Origin: Microbacterium sp. SCN 70-27
GTDB taxonomy: Bacteria > Actinomycetota > Actinomycetes > Actinomycetales > Microbacteriaceae
Direction: 5' to 3'
Assembly: GCA_001724425.1 (NCBI GenBank)
Contig: MEEK01000026.1
Location: forward strand, 1 to 52,969
Length of the DNA: 52,969 nt
The notes beneath the pieces are model-generated. The model had not been told where the DNA came from, made no database searches, and worked only from the letters and a program-made list of their open reading frames with translations. Numbering within the stretch: position 1 is the first letter of the stretch; each line of letters starts with the position of its first letter. Made by a program: the position numbers and the translations under genes. Positions 8,694-17,736 of this stretch are shown here, one piece after another.

Positions 8694-9827
8694 ATGACGG
8701 CGTGGAGCGAGGTGTGGGGCCAGGATGAGGCGCTCCGGCAGCTTCAGGCCGCGGCATCCGACCCGGCGCAGCTCGCGCACGCGTGGCTGATCACGGGTCC
8801 TGCAGGGTCCGGCCGCTCGACCCTCGCCTACGCCTTCGCGGCCGCGCTCATCGCGGAGCCGGGCGACGACGCGGCGGTCCGGCAGGTGCTCGCCGGCACG
8901 CATCCCGACCTCACGGCGCTGCGCACCGAGGGCGTCATCATCTCGATCAAGGATGCCCGGAGCCTCGTCGAGCGGTCGTACTTCTCTCCGTCGCTCGGTC
9001 GCTATCGGGTGATGGTCATGGAGGATGCCGACCGCATGGTCGAGCGGACCTCCAATGTGCTCCTGAAGGCCCTCGAGGAGCCGCCGGAGCGGACGGTGTG
9101 GATCCTCTGCGCGCCGAGCGAGGCCGACCTCCTGCCGACGATCCGCTCCCGTGTGCGCACGCTGCGCCTGCGCGAGCCCGACGTCGCCGACGTCGCCCGC
9201 CTGATCACGCAGCGCACGGGTGCTGACGAGGCGACGGCCGAACAGGCGGCGCGGCTCTCGCAGCGCCACATCGGCATGGCGGTCCGGCTGGCGACGGATG
9301 CCGACGCGCGGGCACGCCGCGACGAGACCCTCCGCGCCGTCCTGAGCGTCCGCGGCGTCGCGACGGCGGTCGAGACGGCCGCGCGGATCGTTCAGATCGC
9401 CACCGATGATGCGAAGGCGCTCACTGCGGAGCGGGACGAGAGCGAGCGCGCGGCGCTCCTGCGCACCCTCGGTGTGACTCCCGGCAGCGCCGTGCCGCCC
9501 GCCGTGCGCGGTCAGGTGAGCGCGCTCGAGGACGACCAGAAGCGCCGCGCGACGCGGAGTCTCCGCGACGGGATCGACCGCGTCCTGACCGACCTCGAAT
9601 CGATGTTCCGCGACGTGCTGATGCTGCAGTTCGGGCAGTCCGGCGACCTCATCAACCGCGAACTCGCCGCCGACCTCGACGCTCGCGCCTCCGCCTGGAC
9701 GCCGGAGCGCACCCTGACCGTGCTCGACCAGATCTCCGCGACCCGCACGAATCTCGAGGGCAATGCCGCTCCGGCGCTCGCGCTCGAGAGCATGCTCATC
9801 ACCGTCGCCAGTGGAAGGACTCCGTGA
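8694..9827 (+). CDS. holB: DNA polymerase III subunit delta prime (clamp loader)
   Basis: 377-residue clamp-loader subunit that opens the sliding clamp together with delta and gamma/tau. N-terminal AAA+ fold: WGQDEALRQLQ, then a degenerate P-loop GPAGSGRST in which the catalytic lysine is arginine, as expected of a non-hydrolysing delta prime. Next come VIISIKDARSLVE, MEDADRM (Walker-B-like), NVLLKALEEPPERT and the sensor TIRSRV. The zinc-binding cysteines of gamma/tau are absent, which argues against DnaX. The start is set by the leaderless promoter; the reading frame stays open further upstream through tmk but has no start signal there. It overlaps the next gene by four bases. Confidence 0.94.
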   Translation: MTAWSEVWGQDEALRQLQAAASDPAQLAHAWLITGPAGSGRSTLAYAFAAALIAEPGDDAAVRQVLAGTHPDLTALRTEGVIISIKDARSLVERSYFSPSLGRYRVMVMEDADRMVERTSNVLLKALEEPPERTVWILCAPSEADLLPTIRSRVRTLRLREPDVADVARLITQRTGADEATAEQAARLSQRHIGMAVRLATDADARARRDETLRAVLSVRGVATAVETAARIVQIATDDAKALTAERDESERAALLRTLGVTPGSAVPPAVRGQVSALEDDQKRRATRSLRDGIDRVLTDLESMFRDVLMLQFGQSGDLINRELAADLDARASAWTPERTLTVLDQISATRTNLEGNAAPALALESMLITVASGRTP

Positions 9828-11404
9828 ACACCTCTCGCCGCGCCCCCCTCGCCCGCCGCGCCCTCGCCGTGTTCGTCGGCGCCGTCGCCGCCGTGTCGCT
9901 GCTGACGGGATGCCTGTACTCCGTCATCCCCTCCGACGCCACATCCTCACCGGCGCCGAGCCGGCAGCCCGACCTCGACGGGGTGCCCGCGGGGTTCGAG
10001 GAGTTCTACGCACAGACCCTCGACTGGACCTCGTGCGAGGGCGTCGACGCCGGCCGGTACGACTGCACGACGGTCACCGCGCCCCTCGACTGGTCGGATC
10101 CGGAGGCCGGGACGATCGACCTCGCGGTCATCCGCCGTGCGGCGACCCACGGCGACGCGATCGGGTCTCTCCTCACGAACCCCGGTGGGCCGGGCGCGAG
10201 CGGATACGACCTGATCGCCCAGTCCGCGTCCTACGCCGTCGGCGAGGCCGTGCTCGACGCCTATGACGTGATCGGCTTCGACCCCCGCGGCGTCGGCCGT
10301 TCGACGGCCGTGAAGTGCCTCGACGCCAAGGCGATGGACAGCATGCTCTACGACATCCCGGCCGATCCGCGCGGCAGCCAGGGGTGGACCGACGAGTTGA
10401 CCCAGCGCAACCGCGACTTCGTCAATGCGTGCGAGGCGCACTCCGAGGGCATCCTGCCGTACATCACGACGGACAACGCGGCGCGCGACATGGACCTGCT
10501 CCGCGGGGTCCTCGGTGACGCGAAGCTCAACTACCTCGGGTACTCCTACGGCACTTTCCTCGGAGCGACCTACGCGAAGCTTTTCCCCGAGCGCGTCGGT
10601 CGGCTCGTCCTCGACGGCGCGATCGACCCCTCGGTGTCGGGCACCGATGTCGGCACGACGCAGGCGATCGGTTTCGAGTCGGCCCTGCGGGCCTACATGG
10701 CCGACTGCCTGGACGGCGGCGACTGCCCGTTCAGCGGCACCGTGGATCAGGCGATGGCGGATCTCGGGACGCTGCTCGCGAGTGTCGACGCGAAGCCGCT
10801 GCGCAACTCCGACGGGCGGATGCTCGGCGCCGACACCCTCATGACCGGCATCATCGCGGCGCTCTACTCGGAGGACTCGTGGTCGTATCTCACGACGGCG
10901 TTGGCGCAGACGCTCGAGGGCGACCCGTCCACCGCCTTCAGCCTCGCTGACTTCTACAACAACCGCGACCGCAACGGCAACTACTCCGACAACTCCACCG
11001 AGGCGTTCCGGGCGTACAACTGCATGGACTACCCGGTGGACACGTCGCAGGCCGACAAGGATGCCGCGCAGGCTCTCGTCGAGCAGAAGGCGCCGACCAT
11101 CGCGCCGTACTGGCAGGGCGTCGACGTGTGCGAGGTCTGGCCCTACCCGCCGACCGGTGTGCGCGAGAAGATCACCGCCGACGGCGCTGCACCGATCGTC
11201 GTGGTCGGCACGACGAACGACCCCGCGACGCCGTACGCCTGGTCCGAGTCGCTCGCCGCCCAGCTCTCGTCCGGCGTCCTCGTCACCCGCGAAGGGGAGG
11301 GGCACACGGGGTACAACAAGGGCAACACGTGTGTCGACAGCGCCGTCGAGGGGTACCTCATCGACGGGACGGTGCCGCAGGACGGGCTTCGCTGCAGCCG
11401 GTGA
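9824..11404 (+). CDS. Secreted alpha/beta-hydrolase lipoprotein, S33-type (tripeptidyl) aminopeptidase
   Basis: 526 residues from a GTG overlapping the holB stop. The basic N-terminus and hydrophobic stretch end in the lipobox LLTGC with Cys30, so it should be anchored outside the membrane. The alpha/beta-hydrolase core has the oxyanion motif TNPGGPGASGYD and the elbow GYSYGTFLG with Ser241; Asp466 (NDPATPY) and His494 (GEGHTGYN) complete the triad. This is the SlpD/SlpE/TAP layout with a C-terminal TAP-like domain. It probably trims peptides released outside the cell; the substrate is unknown. Cysteines in the lid and C-terminal part may form disulfides. An imperfect inverted repeat (about 11400-11411 with 11459-11472) lies between it and metI. 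Confidence 0.9.
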   Translation: MNTSRRAPLARRALAVFVGAVAAVSLLTGCLYSVIPSDATSSPAPSRQPDLDGVPAGFEEFYAQTLDWTSCEGVDAGRYDCTTVTAPLDWSDPEAGTIDLAVIRRAATHGDAIGSLLTNPGGPGASGYDLIAQSASYAVGEAVLDAYDVIGFDPRGVGRSTAVKCLDAKAMDSMLYDIPADPRGSQGWTDELTQRNRDFVNACEAHSEGILPYITTDNAARDMDLLRGVLGDAKLNYLGYSYGTFLGATYAKLFPERVGRLVLDGAIDPSVSGTDVGTTQAIGFESALRAYMADCLDGGDCPFSGTVDQAMADLGTLLASVDAKPLRNSDGRMLGADTLMTGIIAALYSEDSWSYLTTALAQTLEGDPSTAFSLADFYNNRDRNGNYSDNSTEAFRAYNCMDYPVDTSQADKDAAQALVEQKAPTIAPYWQGVDVCEVWPYPPTGVREKITADGAAPIVVVGTTNDPATPYAWSESLAAQLSSGVLVTREGEGHTGYNKGNTCVDSAVEGYLIDGTVPQDGLRCSR

Positions 11405-11483
11405 CGCGCCGGGGCATCCGCTGACAGAAGCCGCGCATCCGTGACACGCCCGGGTACTCCGGCGCGCGTCACGACGCGGCTGC

Positions 11484-12143
11484 TCAGCGGCGCAGGACGC
11501 GGCGGCCGAGCGCGTTGCCGACCAGTTGCACGATCTGCACGATCACGATGATGATGAGCACCGCCGCCCACGTGACCCACGGATTGAACTGCTTGAACCC
11601 GAAGTTGATCGCGAACTGACCGAGTCCACCGGCGGCCACGACGCCTGCCATCGCGGTCATGTCGATGAGTGCGACGACGATGAACGTGTACCCGAGGATC
11701 AGGGGCCCGAGAGCCTCGCGCGGGACGAGACGGAAGAGGATCCGCGCGCGGCTGGCGCCGGCCGCGCGGGCCGCTTCGATGACCCCGGGGCGCACGGTGA
11801 GCAGATTCTGCTCCACGATGCGGCTGATCGCGAAGAGCGACGCGATGGCGATCGCGAAGATCGCGAACGGGGCACCGATGCCGGGCAGGCCCAGCCCGCG
11901 TGCCAGGGGCTGAACGGCGGCGAGCAGGATGATGAACGGGATCGGCCGGAACGTGTTCACGATGACGTTCAGGACGCCGAAGACAGCGCGCTGCGGGAAG
12001 AGGCTCCCCGCGCGGGTCGCATACAGCGCCATGCCGAGGATGAGGCCGGCGAGCCCGCCCAGGATGAAGCCCGACGTGGCGACGTAGAGCGTTTCGAGGG
12101 TCGCGTCCCACAGTTCGGGGAGCAGGTCGATGAGCCTATCCAC
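11484..12143 (-). CDS. metI: D/L-methionine ABC transporter permease
   Basis: 219-residue membrane permease from a GTG that overlaps the end of metN by eight bases. About five hydrophobic helices; the EAA loop that docks on the ATPase is EAARAAGASRARILFRLVPREA. GGLGQFAINFGF is a MetI-type signature. Forms the channel of MetNIQ, importing methionine. A frame continuing upstream from the GTG lies inside metN and is a shadow. Convergent with the hydrolase gene at 9824. Confidence 0.95.
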   Translation of the reverse strand: MDRLIDLLPELWDATLETLYVATSGFILGGLAGLILGMALYATRAGSLFPQRAVFGVLNVIVNTFRPIPFIILLAAVQPLARGLGLPGIGAPFAIFAIAIASLFAISRIVEQNLLTVRPGVIEAARAAGASRARILFRLVPREALGPLILGYTFIVVALIDMTAMAGVVAAGGLGQFAINFGFKQFNPWVTWAAVLIIIVIVQIVQLVGNALGRRVLRR

Positions 12144-13173
12144 GGGTGCCCTCCTCGGTGAGCTCGGCGAAGGCCGATGCGGTGGCGAGCGCACGGTCCA
12201 CGGCATCCGCCTCGCCCGTGAGAGCGAGCGTGAGATGGCCGAAGACGCGCCCGCGGATGTCGTTGATGCCGCCGTGGACGACCTCGAACCGCACCCCGTG
12301 CGTCGAGAGCGCCGCGAACACGTCGGCCTGTGCGGCAGCGCCTTCGCGGACGTCGAGAGTGACGATGCGGCCGGGATGGCGGGAGCGGAGCGTCGCGAGG
12401 TCGTCGCCGGTCGGGACGTCCTCGATGATGCTCGACACGAATCGGGCAGTGGCGGCGTGCCGCGGGGCCGAGAGGATGTCGAAGACGGCGCCCTCCTCGA
12501 TGATGCGGCCGTGCTCCATGACGACGACGCGGTCGGCGAGGGTGCGGATGACATCCATCTCGTGGGTGATCACGAGGATCGTGACGCCGAGCTCGACGTT
12601 GACGCGCTTGAGGAGGCTGAGGACCTCCGCGGTGGTGTCGGGGTCGAGGGCGCTCGTGGCCTCGTCCGCGAGGAGGATGCGTGGGCTCGTGGCGAGGGCG
12701 CGGGCGATGCCGACGCGCTGCTTCTGCCCGCCGGAGAGCTGCTCGGGGTAGTTGCCCGCCTTGTCGCCGAGGCCGACGAATTCCAGCAGCTCCGCAACGC
12801 GGGCGCGGACCTCGGCGCGGGAGCGTCCCGCGACTTCGAGAGGGTAGGCGACGTTGCCGGCCACGGTGCGGGAGTCGAACAGGTTGAACTGCTGGAAGAT
12901 CATTCCGATATCGCCGCGCAGGCGCCGCAGCCCCCGCTCGCCGAGGCGGGTGATGTCGACCCCGTCGACTTCGACCGTGCCGGAGGTGGGCGTCTCGAGC
13001 GCGTTGACGAGGCGCAGGACGGTGGACTTGCCCGCACCCGAGTACCCGATGATGCCGCAGATCTCTCCCGCAGCGATCTCGAGGGTCACGTCATCGACGG
13101 CCGTCACGGGCTGCGCGTCGCGCGTCGCGGCGGGGAACGTCTTGGTCACGCCACTCAGGCGGATGAGGGTCAT
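12136..13173 (-). CDS. metN: Methionine ABC transporter ATP-binding protein
   Basis: 345 residues. Walker A GYSGAGKST (Lys49), Q-loop FQQFNLF, ABC signature LSGGQKQRVGIARAL, Walker B ILLADEATSALD and switch His in ITHEMD. The C-terminal region after about 250 matches the NIL domain that senses intracellular methionine and inhibits transport in MetN proteins. The operon order is metQ-metN-metI. Confidence 0.96.
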   Translation of the reverse strand: MTLIRLSGVTKTFPAATRDAQPVTAVDDVTLEIAAGEICGIIGYSGAGKSTVLRLVNALETPTSGTVEVDGVDITRLGERGLRRLRGDIGMIFQQFNLFDSRTVAGNVAYPLEVAGRSRAEVRARVAELLEFVGLGDKAGNYPEQLSGGQKQRVGIARALATSPRILLADEATSALDPDTTAEVLSLLKRVNVELGVTILVITHEMDVIRTLADRVVVMEHGRIIEEGAVFDILSAPRHAATARFVSSIIEDVPTGDDLATLRSRHPGRIVTLDVREGAAAQADVFAALSTHGVRFEVVHGGINDIRGRVFGHLTLALTGEADAVDRALATASAFAELTEEGTRG

Positions 13174-13237
13174 GGATGCCTCCTGGCACGGCGCACGCGT
13201 GCGCGCTCCGAGGAACGGGCCGCACGCGCGACTGTTG

Positions 13238-14146
13238 TCACTGGTTGGCGCGGATCTCGTCCTCGGTCTTCTTGAGGGAGTCGAGGAGGTCGCTGACCGG
13301 CGTCTTCAGGAGCACGGCGGACCCGCCGGCGGCCTCCTGCACGCCGTCCTGCACGGCCTTGGTGTCCTGGTAGATCTTCACGAGCTTCAGGTAGGTCGGG
13401 TTCTCGGCATCCGCAGCGCGCGCGGCGAAGATGTTGATGTACGGGAACGCGGTGGGGTCGGCGGGGTCGTCCTGCGCGAGCAGCTGGTCGGGGGTGAGCC
13501 CCGACTTGGTCACGAAGTCATTGTTGACGACGGCGCCGGCGAAGTCGGGGAGCGACGACGCGGTGAAGTCGGCGGCGACCGCTTCGACCTTGACCTTGGA
13601 GCCGGGCTCGATGTCGGCGGTCGTGGAGAACACCGACCCGCCGTCCTTGAGCTCGATGAGCTTCGCCGACTGCAGCACGAGGAGCGCGCGGGCCTGGTTC
13701 GACTCGTCGTTCGGGACGGCGATCGTCTCGCCGGCGGGGATGTCGTCGACCTTCTTGTACTTCGTGGAGTACAGGCCCAGCGGGTAGATCGCCGTCGCAC
13801 CGATCGGCACGAGGGTGTCGTTCGCCTTCACGTTGTAGGTGGCGAGGTAGATGATGTGCTGGAACTGGTTGAGGTCCAGCTCACCGGCCGCGAGTGCGGG
13901 GTTCGGCTGGTCGTACGAGTCGAAGTCGACGATGTCGACGGTGATGCCCTCCTTGGCCGCGGCCTCCTTGTAGGTGGCCCAGTACGGGTCGCCCGCTCCG
14001 ACGACGCCGATCTTGACCGGCTTGCTCGGGTCGGCGTCGCCCGTCGAGGCGGGTGAAGCGTTCGACGCGCAGGCGGCGAGGGCCAGCACGAGCGGGACGG
14101 CGAGGGCCGCGAGCAGGGACTTCGCGGTGAGGGATCGGCGGGACAT
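13238..14146 (-). CDS. metQ: Methionine-binding lipoprotein (NlpA family)
   Basis: 302 residues with a signal peptide and lipobox LAAC at Cys26, then KIGVVGAGDPYWATYKEAAAKEGI, DFDSYDQPNPALAAGELDLNQFQH and NIFAARA, all typical of MetQ/NlpA lipoproteins. Captures methionine outside the membrane and delivers it to MetNI. The ATG has an AAAGGAG ribosome site (reverse strand, 14155-14161) lying only about eight bases behind the 3' arm of a large hairpin, so a leader-RNA control of translation is plausible. Confidence 0.94.
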   Translation of the reverse strand: MSRRSLTAKSLLAALAVPLVLALAACASNASPASTGDADPSKPVKIGVVGAGDPYWATYKEAAAKEGITVDIVDFDSYDQPNPALAAGELDLNQFQHIIYLATYNVKANDTLVPIGATAIYPLGLYSTKYKKVDDIPAGETIAVPNDESNQARALLVLQSAKLIELKDGGSVFSTTADIEPGSKVKVEAVAADFTASSLPDFAGAVVNNDFVTKSGLTPDQLLAQDDPADPTAFPYINIFAARAADAENPTYLKLVKIYQDTKAVQDGVQEAAGGSAVLLKTPVSDLLDSLKKTEDEIRANQ

Positions 14147-14168
14147 GGGTGGTGCTCCTTTGGGTCAG

Positions 14169-14232
14169 GGCACCGCGTCGGCGCGGAGGTCACAGCTGAC
14201 CTGGCTGTCCGCGCTCGCCTCATCGCGGTGCC
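14169..14232 (-). promoter_or_regulatory. Long hairpin in the metQ leader, candidate cis-regulatory RNA or operator
   Basis: Nine base pairs close the structure (14169-14177 with 14224-14232). A seven-bp inner stem (14181-14187 with 14208-14214) and a tip AGGTCA-cagc-TGACCT (14187-14202) follow; the inner stem and tip share the base at 14187. The structure ends just before the metQ ribosome site. I do not recognise it as SAM-I, SAM-II or SAM-IV; the SAM-I/IV core GGCAACC is absent. The tip could also serve as a DNA operator. Confidence 0.5.
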
Positions 14233-14405
14233 ACTTCGACGCTAGGCGGACGCGCGCGAGGCCTTCGAATCGGGCGTAACACGGCGACACCGGATGCCGT
14301 CACGACGTGCGGATCGGGCGATCCGCCGCGGCCAGGGGCGGCTGGTTCGCGGCAGGCATCCGAACCCTGTAAGATCGTTCCTCGTGCACGGCGATCTCGT
14401 CGCAC

Positions 14406-14478
14406 GCCGCCCTAGCTCAGTCGGCAGAGCATTTCACTCGTAATGAAAAGGTCAAGGGTTCGATTCCCTTGGGCGGCT
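14406..14478 (+). tRNA. tRNA-Thr (anticodon CGT)
   Basis: Full cloverleaf: acceptor GCCGCCC with GGGCGGC, D-arm GCTC-AGTCGGCA-GAGC, anticodon loop CTCGTAA with CGT at 14439-14441, T-arm with GGTTCGATTCC, discriminator T. CCA is encoded at 14479-14481. Reads ACG. The promoter is probably TAAGAT near 14370. Confidence 0.97.
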
Positions 14479-14483
14479 CCACA

Positions 14484-14876
14484 ATGTCCTCCACCATCGA
14501 CATCCTGATCGAGGTCTTCACCTGGATCGGATTCGCGGGCTTCCTCGCGCTCGCCGTGGTCATCGTCGGCGTCTGGGCGGTGGACGGCACCTGGTTGCCG
14601 GCGGAGGCGATCGTCGACCGCGAGGGCGGCGAGACCGTCGTCCGCTGGTACGACGCCGACGGTGACGCCAACGTCGCCGTCGCCGATCCGTCGGATGCCG
14701 CGGCGCTCGCCGGCCGTGATACGGCCTTCATCTGGTACCGCCACGGCTGGCGCGACCGGATGCGGCTCACCCGCCGCCCACCCGGGCTACGACGTCTCGT
14801 GCTCGCCGCGGGCGGCATGCTCGCGCTCGGGGTCCTCTGCCTCATCGCCGGGTGGGTGCTCTACTTCGCCCGATGA
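14484..14876 (+). CDS. Small membrane protein of unknown function, directly behind tRNA-Thr
   Basis: 130 residues: one N-terminal transmembrane helix (about 11-33), a soluble segment rich in Asp/Ala with TWLPAEAIVDREGGETVVRWYDADGD, and a second helix near the C-terminus (about 104-127). The ATG lies two bases after the encoded CCA of the tRNA, with no room for a ribosome site. If this start is right, trimming of the tRNA 3' end would leave a nearly leaderless mRNA. A later start cannot be excluded. I do not recognise the family. Confidence 0.7.
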   Translation: MSSTIDILIEVFTWIGFAGFLALAVVIVGVWAVDGTWLPAEAIVDREGGETVVRWYDADGDANVAVADPSDAAALAGRDTAFIWYRHGWRDRMRLTRRPPGLRRLVLAAGGMLALGVLCLIAGWVLYFAR

Positions 14877-14908
14877 ACCCCGCGCGCAGGTGGTGGGGAT
14901 TTGCTAGC

Positions 14909-14914
14909 TAGGCT
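14909..14914 (+). promoter_or_regulatory. Leaderless -10 (TAGGCT) of the MMPL gene inside a repeated GCTAGC operator-like site
   Basis: TAGGCT lies six bases before the ATG at 14921. It sits between two copies of the palindrome GCTAGC (14903-14908 and 14912-14917), which could bind a TetR- or MarR-type repressor. The repressor is not encoded next door. Confidence 0.5.
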
Positions 14915-14920
14915 AGCGAT

Positions 14921-17158
14921 ATGAGCGCGCGCCGACAGTACGGATCCGCCCCCGTCGGGGGATCGCCGTCGCGATGGCTGCGCATCGGCATCCCCGTCGT
15001 CCTCGTGCTCATCTGGCTCGTCGGCGGGTCGATCGGCGGGCCCTACTTCGGCAAGGTCGACGAGGTCGCCACGAACGACCAGTCGAGCTTCCTGCCGTCT
15101 TCGGCCGAGTCGACCCAGGTGCAGGAACGTCTCGCCGACTTCACCGGCGGCGACACGATCCCCGCCGTCGTCGTCGTGACCGGCGAGGGCGCGCTCACCC
15201 CGACCGATCTCGCCAAGATCGCCGATCTCGCCGCAGCGATCGGGGCGGTCCCCGGCGTCGGCGAGGTGTCGCCCGCGCTCCCGTCGGAAGACGGCGAGGC
15301 GGCGCAGTTGTTCGTCCCGATCGAGACGGCCGGCGATGTGGGCGACACCGTCGCCGCTGTCCGCGCCGCGATCGCGGACAGCCTCCCCGACGGGCTGGAT
15401 GCCTGGGTCACGGGCCCCGCTGGGTTCACGGCCGATCTCGTCGCGGGGTTCCTCGGGATCGACGGGATCCTCCTCGCCGTCGCGCTCGGGGCCGTGTTCG
15501 TCATCCTCGTGATCGTGTATCGCTCGCCGCTGCTGCCGGTGCTCGTGCTGCTCACCTCGACGTTCGCGCTGTGCGTCGCGCTCCTCACGGTGTGGTGGCT
15601 CGCGAAGGCGGGCGTGTTCGTCTTGAACGGGCAGGTCCAGGGCATCCTGTTCATCCTCGTCATCGGCGCGGCGACCGACTATGCGCTCCTCTACGTCGCG
15701 CGCTTCCGCGAGGCGCTCGCCTCGGGCAAGCGGCGCTGGGATGCCACGACCTCGGCCTGGCGCGGAGCGTTCGAGCCGATCCTCGCGTCCGGCGGAACCG
15801 TCATCGCGGGGCTCCTGTGCCTGCTGCTGAGCGATCTCGCGACGAACCGTGCGCTCGGGCCGATCGCGTCGATCGGCATCGCCTTCGCAGTGCTGTCGGC
15901 GCTGACCTTCCTTCCCGCGCTCCTGGCGCTCACGGGGCGCGCTGCGTTCTGGCCGTTCGCGCCGAAGCCGGGCAGGGTCGGCGACGCCGGGCAGGCGGCC
16001 GAGGCGCTCGTCGCCGATCCCTCCGCCCCGGTGCGCGGATTCTGGGCGCGTCAGGCCCGCCTCATCGCCCGGCATGCCCGTCCGGTGTGGATCGTCACGA
16101 CAGTCGTGCTGCTCGGGGCCTCGCTCGGCGTGCTGCAGCTGCAGGCGAACGGCGTGCCGCAGAGCGATCTCGTGCTCGGCGCCTCGGAGGCGCGTGACGG
16201 GCAGGCCGTGCTCGCCGACCACTTCGCCGCCGGTTCCGGGAGCCCCGCCTACGTGATCGTCCCGCAGGGCCGCGTCGCCGCGGCCGTCGGCGTGCTGGAG
16301 GACAGCTCCGGCATCGACAGTGTCGCCGCCGTGTCGCGGGATGCCGCGTCGGGCCAGGTCGGGGTGACGATCGCGGACGGGGAGCCCGTCTATACCGCGG
16401 CCGGTCCTCCCGGCACGGCGGCGCCCGAGCCCACGGTGTCGGGCGGTGACGTCCTGCTCGTCGCAACGCTCTCCGACGCGGCCGATTCGCTCGCCGCGGA
16501 GCAGACGATCCGCGATCTGCGGACGTCGTTCGATGAGGCCCTCGGCGCGGAGCAGGCGCTCGTCGGCGGCCCGACCGCGATCGATCTCGACACCAACGAC
16601 ACGTCGATCCGCGACCGGACCGTCATCATCCCGGTGATCCTCCTCGTGATCCTCGTCATCCTGATGCTGCTCCTCCGCGCGATCGTCGCCCCGGTGCTGC
16701 TGATCCTCAGCGTCATCCTGTCGTTCGGGGCGGCGCTGGGGGTGAGCGCGCTCGTCTTCCGTCACGTGCTCGATTTCCCGGGGGCGGACCCCGCCGTGCC
16801 GCTGTACGGATTCGTCTTCCTCGTGGCGCTCGGCGTGGACTACAACATCTTCCTGATGTCGCGCGTGCGCGAGGAGTCTCTGCGTCACGGCACACGCCCC
16901 GGCATCCTGCGCGGGCTCGTCGCGACCGGCGGCGTCATCACGTCGGCCGGGCTCGTGCTCGCCGCGACGTTCGCCGCTCTCGGGGTGATCCCGATCCTCT
17001 TCCTCGCACAGCTCGCGTTCATCGTGGCGTTCGGGGTGCTGCTCGACACGTTCGTCGTTCGCTCGCTGCTCGTTCCCGCCGCCGCGTACGATCTCGATCG
17101 CCGGATCTGGTGGCCGTCCCGACTGTCGCGCCGCGACAGCGGTAGCCTCGACACATGA
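14921..17158 (+). CDS. MMPL/RND-family membrane exporter
   Basis: 745-residue RND-type transporter with two homologous halves. Each has one helix, a periplasmic-side domain (about 45-175 and 400-545) and a five-helix bundle. The MMPL hallmarks GAATDYALLYVARFREAL in the first half and GVDYNIFLMSRVREE in the second carry the Asp-Tyr pair used in proton relay. Related proteins export lipids, siderophores or drugs; the substrate cannot be read here. It stands alone under its own leaderless promoter and shares TGA/ATG proximity with the nicotinamidase gene (3 bp). Confidence 0.92.
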   Translation: MSARRQYGSAPVGGSPSRWLRIGIPVVLVLIWLVGGSIGGPYFGKVDEVATNDQSSFLPSSAESTQVQERLADFTGGDTIPAVVVVTGEGALTPTDLAKIADLAAAIGAVPGVGEVSPALPSEDGEAAQLFVPIETAGDVGDTVAAVRAAIADSLPDGLDAWVTGPAGFTADLVAGFLGIDGILLAVALGAVFVILVIVYRSPLLPVLVLLTSTFALCVALLTVWWLAKAGVFVLNGQVQGILFILVIGAATDYALLYVARFREALASGKRRWDATTSAWRGAFEPILASGGTVIAGLLCLLLSDLATNRALGPIASIGIAFAVLSALTFLPALLALTGRAAFWPFAPKPGRVGDAGQAAEALVADPSAPVRGFWARQARLIARHARPVWIVTTVVLLGASLGVLQLQANGVPQSDLVLGASEARDGQAVLADHFAAGSGSPAYVIVPQGRVAAAVGVLEDSSGIDSVAAVSRDAASGQVGVTIADGEPVYTAAGPPGTAAPEPTVSGGDVLLVATLSDAADSLAAEQTIRDLRTSFDEALGAEQALVGGPTAIDLDTNDTSIRDRTVIIPVILLVILVILMLLLRAIVAPVLLILSVILSFGAALGVSALVFRHVLDFPGADPAVPLYGFVFLVALGVDYNIFLMSRVREESLRHGTRPGILRGLVATGGVITSAGLVLAATFAALGVIPILFLAQLAFIVAFGVLLDTFVVRSLLVPAAAYDLDRRIWWPSRLSRRDSGSLDT
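17143..17148 (+). promoter_or_regulatory. Leaderless -10 of the nicotinamidase gene (TAGCCT)
   Basis: Located six bases before the ATG at 17155 and inside the end of the MMPL gene. Confidence 0.55.
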
Positions 17159-17736
17159 CCAAGGCACTTCTCATCGTCGATGTGCAGAACGACTTCACCG
17201 AGGGCGGGGCGCTCGGGGTGACCGGCGGCGATGCCGTCGCCACCGGGATCACCGCGCACCTCGCCGCCCACGCGGCGGATTACGCGGCCGTCGTGGCATC
17301 CCGCGACTGGCATGACGCCGACTCCGACAACGGCGGTCACATCGCCCTCGATTCGGAGCCCGACTTCGTCGACACATGGCCCGTGCACTGCGTGGCGGGC
17401 ACGGCGGGCGCGGAGTACGACCCGGGGCTCGACACGGCATCCATCACCGACCACGTCAAGAAGGGGCAGGGCAAGCCCGCCTACTCCCTCTTCGAGGGCG
17501 CGACGGATGAGGGGCGCACGGTGGCGGAGATCCTTTCGGGCCTCGGCGTGACTGAGGTCGACGTCACGGGGATCGCGACCGACTACTGCGTGCGCGCGTC
17601 GGCGCTGGATGCCATCGAGCACGGCATCCACGTGCGGGTGCTGACCGGTCTGGTCGCCGGCGTCGCTCCCGAGTCGTCCGAAGCGGCGCTCGCCGAGCTC
17701 GCCCACGCCGGCGCCGACCTGGTGGTGGCGGCATGA
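17155..17736 (+). CDS. pncA: Nicotinamidase/isochorismatase-family hydrolase
   Basis: 193 residues. Converts nicotinamide to nicotinate for NAD salvage. Catalytic Asp9 in LIVDVQNDF, a lysine in DHVKKGQGKPAYS and the nucleophile Cys145 in GIATDYCVRA form the triad. SRDWHDADSDNGGHIAL supplies the Asp/His metal ligands, and TWPVHCVAGT and a cis-peptide GIATD complete the PncA pattern. Length and motifs fit nicotinamidase better than other isochorismatase-like hydrolases. It overlaps the next gene by four bases (ATGA). Confidence 0.92.
   Translation: MTKALLIVDVQNDFTEGGALGVTGGDAVATGITAHLAAHAADYAAVVASRDWHDADSDNGGHIALDSEPDFVDTWPVHCVAGTAGAEYDPGLDTASITDHVKKGQGKPAYSLFEGATDEGRTVAEILSGLGVTEVDVTGIATDYCVRASALDAIEHGIHVRVLTGLVAGVAPESSEAALAELAHAGADLVVAA

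Noticed and set aside
14169..14232. SAM-I or SAM-IV riboswitch before metQ
   Set aside because: The conserved core GGCAACC and the kink-turn/pseudoknot elements are not present; kept only as an unclassified hairpin.
14861..17167. 768-residue reverse-strand frame opposite the MMPL gene
   Set aside because: Composition is dominated by Arg/Glu/Asp/His as expected for the antisense of a high-GC gene; the forward strand encodes a clear transporter.
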